The notes under the pieces are model-generated. The model worked only from the letters and a program-made list of their open reading frames with translations, did no database searches and was not told the origin of the DNA. A program made the translations under genes and the position numbers. A stretch of 64,000 nt of DNA, taken from Armigeres subalbatus (Eukaryota > Arthropoda > Insecta > Diptera > Culicidae). Numbering within the stretch: the stretch's first letter is position 1; the number at the start of each line of letters is the position of its first letter. Where the stretch lies: the NCBI RefSeq assembly GCF_024139115.2, contig NC_085139.1, positions 73,141,203-73,205,202 of the forward strand, read 5' to 3'. This document shows positions 60,037 to 64,000 of this stretch, in pieces.

Positions 60037-60044
60037 GTGTTTAT

Positions 60045-60810
60045 TAGGGTGGTTCAAAATCGATTTTGCTCCACAGTGCTCATCTGATTCTTTACCATGT
60101 TCTGAGTGTCCTCTGAAATTTGAAGCTCATTTGGATTAAAACTGATTTAGCTTTAAGCCGTTTCAAGTTTGCATGCAAATTAGTATGGGGAAATTTATTT
60201 TTTCATTATACTGTTAATGACGTTTCCCCATTAAGCGCAGGTTAAAAGAAAACCTACATAGCTAAAAGGGATACTCAACAGCTTTCACTCAACGAAAACC
60301 GCATGTTGATTAATTGTCCCAATAATTAGTAATCGATTTTAAGACAGGCTACGAAACTTTAGCCATGATCGTTAAACTTCTTTGAGGGCATCACTGAAAT
60401 GTGCAGTGCAACATAGTAGCCTGAATTTGTGTGTGCTATTTTTCGCGCCACGAGCAGCAATGTTGCCTGTTGATGAGATATGCAATTAGCTCCAGAAAAC
60501 CACGGTATAGATTAAATTCGATAATACTAATTATTGGAACGATTAATTGAGATGCGGTTTTCACTGAGTGAAAGCTGTTGAGTATTCCTTTTAGCTATGT
60601 AGGTTTTCTTTTAACCTGCGCTGGATGGGGAAGCGTCATTACCAGTACAATGAAAAAATAAATTTCCCCATACTAATTTGCATGCAAACTTGAAACGGCT
60701 TGTGCTAAATCAGTTTTAATCCAAATGAGCTTAAATTTTAAGAGGACACTCAGAACATGGTAAAGAATCAGATGAGCACTGTGAAGCAAAATCGATTTTT
60801 TGAACCCCTA
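60045..60810. mobile_element. 766-bp foldback MITE with 8-bp target duplication
   Basis: An identical 8-bp duplication, GTGTTTAT, lies at 60037-60044 and 60811-60818. The element starts TAGGGTGGTTCAAAATCGAT and ends with a near complement, ATCGATTTTTTGAACCCCTA. The arms run about 270 bases and share GTGCTCATCTGATTCTTTAC, TTTGCATGCAAATTAGTATG and AGCTATGTAGGTTTTC in inverse order. No coding capacity. An 8-bp duplication fits a hAT or P-type transposase; the family is unknown. Confidence 0.9.
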
Positions 60811-60818
60811 GTGTTTAT

Positions 60819-63800
60819 GCTTTGCAGTCGCACGCTCCACTGTCGCTGGACCAAGGAAAGCACCTCTTGAGGACTCCTAATGACCAATTCGGGTTCTACG
60901 TTCTACCGGCACCCATCCCGGCAGAAGCAATAAATCGAAACGGAATGCCAATGGCAAGTCACGATCTGCTTCTCAATAATTAAATTTCTGACACTTGTTT
61001 CAGCTTTTTGATTGCCGGGACGTGCCTTAACGATTTCGGTGGATGAATGGCGGGTCTCCGTCGTCGTTTCCCGCAATAACGTGACTCTGGGGCATCGGAT
61101 CGTTAGAGGAGACACTCCACCGAGTGTGTTTCGGTTCAGTTCCTTCTCTCACCCTGCGTTCGTGTGTTCTTCGGGACGGCATTGGTGCGATTTGATTCAC
61201 TCCTACACTCGAGTGAGGAGTGTGTCAATGTGGGTCACGTTTCGGGGTCAAGATGGGGAAAGCTGTAAATGCCTTTTGCAGGAAACGGAAATGCTTAGAC
61301 TATACTTCCCGGCACAGAGGCGCAGAGCAAACCAATGATTTATGAAGGAAAGCGTCTATTCATGGCCTTCGAAGCCGGTGGAAGTTGTGGAAGGTTGTTC
61401 TATTTCGCACCTACATTGCACCATATATTGGACTGCGTGGCCGACATTTGTCATTCGAATTGCGTTTGCGTTCAGGAAGAACACGTGTCTGCCTGGTTGT
61501 TCAAACAATAACTCTGTTTGGGTGGAGATGATACATGAACTGCGACCGACAGATGCTTTTAATGGCTTCTAGGAGGAAGTTGTTCGGGTGGTAAATTCTG
61601 AGCAGAAATTATCACTTACGGGATTATACAGTTGAGGTCCAGGTGTGACCCCGTTATCACTTAATTAAAAAGCAACACTTTTGCTCTGCTCGGGATCGAA
61701 CCCCACGCAAATATGGACGACGATAACTATGCGAAACCCAATTTCAAATGCAATTTAACTTTCGGGCCAAATTAATTTCCACCTGATTATTCTACGGACT
61801 GGCACCGAACGAGGGTTCGGCGTGAGACCTTTCTGTAAACGGTAAGACAAAATCCCTTCATTCCACTCAATTCCTCTCTCGAAAACAAATCTTTGCGGAA
61901 GGGCCCGGGGTAGAAGTTGACGGATAATTCCTTAATGCTTCAGAAAACTGTAGACCGTAGTACAGAGAAGCGCCCTCGAAAACTGTTTAGCAGAGAGGTA
62001 CGATTTTTATCACCCAAATGGTGGGAGGGACATCTTCGACAAACAATGAGCAGATCAGCAGAGTTGGTGTGCCGGAAAACTTTGTCGTTTTCACAAACAT
62101 CTGCAACTCAATCTAGTCTCAGGAGTATCTTGTGAGTTTTAAATCCTTGGAATATGTCAAGCTCGTAGAAAGAACAGGCATGCAGGCATTTATCCCGTGG
62201 TTAAAGTCAGTCTTTAGGAAAAACGGGTTCTAAATTTAGATGCCGTACCGTGCTGGTTCTTCATGCGGCACAATAAACTTTTATCGCCATTTACACTGGG
62301 ATTTGCTCCAAGCATGTGTAGGCGTAGGGTAACAAAAAGTACTCCCAGTACTGAAGCCATTCGCAGCACAAAGCTAAAAAACCGTTGTCTACTCGGAAAT
62401 ACATGACGTGGGTAATTTAAACTATAAGCTTAACGGTAGAATTGCCATTTTAGGGAGGTCTGCCGAAGTGCAACAGCATGTTGAGGATGCTTGCCAGTTT
62501 TCTAAAGATGATGACTTTCATTCAATAGCGTAAAAAGTTGTTCTATACCCATGACACTCGTAATGATTATAACAGCATTGATCAGATTCAGAATGCTACA
62601 CATGCCGATTTTGAGAAGAAATGCATCAACCCCTGCTGAAACTTGTTCGAGACGCCGAAATCGGATCCCGCCTCAGGCCACGGTCCAGCAATCTGACACA
62701 GATCGATTCAGTCATTTCCATTGAAAATCACATCGTACCAAAAGTCACAAAACCCGATTTGACAGATTTTTATTCTCTGGTTGATTAATCTTTCCGTCGG
62801 ATCTCTTTTGCATCATTGGCGGCAAGCCATCAGCCTCATCCGCTTGTTGTTGGATGGTGGGGTTCAACGATGAAAAACGAAAGGAGGAAAACAACCGGAA
62901 CGAAAGCGTCAGTAAGGAGGGGGGTCGGAAGTGGAAAACAAAACAAAACGTGTCGGAGCTGTTTGGGGACAGTGATGGGCGCCCGAATCGCACAGACTTC
63001 AATGCCAAATGCCAAACCGTGGCGGGTAGCGGCGACTTCGCTATCACCATCGAGTGGGATAGGGGGTGGATGCTATTTTTGGTGTTTCCCGGTTGGAATC
63101 CTTCCTTTCTCCCTTCGAATCGTTCATGCCAGTTCCGACCAGAGTCAGTTGTTGCTCTTTTCCGCTTCATTGACTTCGGCTGGTCGTTGGTGAGAAGACG
63201 ACCATGTCGGAGCACAGCACTGAAGTTTGTTTACGAATATCTAACCATCAGTGGAATATGGGAAGGATGTCCTTGTTTCTTTTTGGTCAATGTTACTTCG
63301 AATATGTGCCCTATCGTCTGGGGGCATAATAATCAGCATGGGCTGAGAAGAATGTTATTTGGTTGATGTTATGATTTCTTGAAAGATTCTTGAGAGATAG
63401 CGCAGTAACAGAAGTGGGTAAAACTAATTGGATGCTGAAATAGTCCAGCCCTTGGAACCAGTGGTGCTAGTTTTCCATTTTCCATGATTTTTGATTACTG
63501 ATAAGGATATTCAGATATTTTCTGATAAATAACCTAAACCCAAATCCCTACCACATCCGTCCGGTGTTAAGTAATTTTTAACTTTGAGTCACCAAGAGTA
63601 TTATGGTCTATGTCCCCTCCCAACTAACTGTTAAGATAAGATGATATACCATGTAAATAATATCATACTTGAGAAATGCGGCTCCGCAAAGTGACACACA
63701 CGTAAATGGTAAAAAAAATTTCTGATATTGATTTTTAATGCCGGATATTTGTCGTTTTCAAGTACATTTCTAAATTTTCATTTTTAAAAAGACTTCAAAA

Positions 63801-64000
63801 GTACTGTGCAAAACGATAGGACAAGAAATTGTCAAGGAAGGTTTTCGCTACTGACGTTTCTTGAGCAGTATGGTGTTGGCAAGTAAAGAAAATTTCGATA
63901 TGATAGTAACGCCTGCTATGTAAACTAAGTGGTGCAGGCACTTTTCCTTGCGGAAAAAATGCTTTCCTTTATTCCGCAAAAAAAGTGACATCTCTCTCAT
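60819..64000. other. Unique-looking sequence without recognised genes
   Basis: Open frames up to 170 codons (62854-63366 plus, overlapping 63215-62745 minus) lack domains and lie in GC-richer DNA of intron-like appearance. A GGGGTTCGATCCCGAGC patch on the reverse strand near 61690 resembles a tRNA B-box, but no tRNA folds around it. The last 600 bases are AT-rich and featureless. Confidence 0.4.

Noticed and set aside
61665..61740. tRNA gene on the reverse strand
   Set aside because: GGGGTTCGATCCC resembles a B-box, but no acceptor, D or anticodon stems fold around it.
62745..63366. Overlapping 156- and 170-codon frames on opposite strands
   Set aside because: No domain, no splice or start evidence, and both strands equally open in GC-richer DNA.

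Overview
The window looks like accessory, repeat-rich DNA from an insect, most likely a culicine mosquito and probably Aedes. This is inferred from the kinds of elements present: a Loa/Loner-like non-LTR element with a zinc-knuckle ORF1, a decayed RTE-clade element, many TTAA-, TA- and 8-bp-duplication MITEs, and the spliced-gene style of the one candidate exon. No species-diagnostic gene is present. There is no bacterial or phage content, no intact rRNA or tRNA gene, and no CRISPR array. Roughly a third of the window is tandem repeat, and much of the rest is transposon debris.

Layout. 0-2.2 kb: a reverse-strand non-LTR element with a 5' leader, a broken ORF1 and a broken endonuclease domain; the reverse transcriptase is missing. 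2.2-5.4 kb: nothing recognised. 5.4-6.8 kb: purine-rich and pyrimidine-rich degenerate repeats. 7.3-10.3 kb: small MITEs and 24-bp minisatellites in both orientations. 10.4-13.3 kb: a nested block. A 1.5-kb hAT-type non-autonomous element with a 15-bp terminal inverted repeat and an 8-bp target duplication carries its own 23-bp minisatellite and sits inside another repeat. 13.8-15.1 kb: a 3' fragment of a second non-LTR element and small palindromic repeats. 15-19.5 kb: mostly unique sequence, with a candidate exon for a hydrophobic N-terminus near 18.4 kb. 19.5-30.3 kb: a giant array of the same 23-bp unit that lies inside the hAT element, with a TTAA MITE inserted near its right end. 30.3-33.6 kb: unique-looking sequence. 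33.7-36.1 kb: a broken zinc-finger plus transposase-like relic with a MITE next to it. 36.6-43.1 kb: dispersed repeats and a degenerate full-span RTE element. 44.7-50.1 kb: a tandemly duplicated 2.2-kb segment separated by a 939-bp assembly gap. 50.1-59.4 kb: a second giant array, of 10-11 bp units. 60.0-60.8 kb: a foldback element with an 8-bp target duplication. 60.8-64 kb: nothing recognised.

The clearest story is satellite birth. A minisatellite carried inside a small DNA transposon (10.9-11.8 kb) shares its unit with a 10.8-kb array 8 kb away. That array was later hit by a datable MITE insertion. The second array has an unrelated unit. Its 10-bp variant places AGGTCA nuclear-receptor half-sites in DR4 spacing over and over. 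The very long open frames in both arrays come from stop-free unit sequences and are not annotated as genes.
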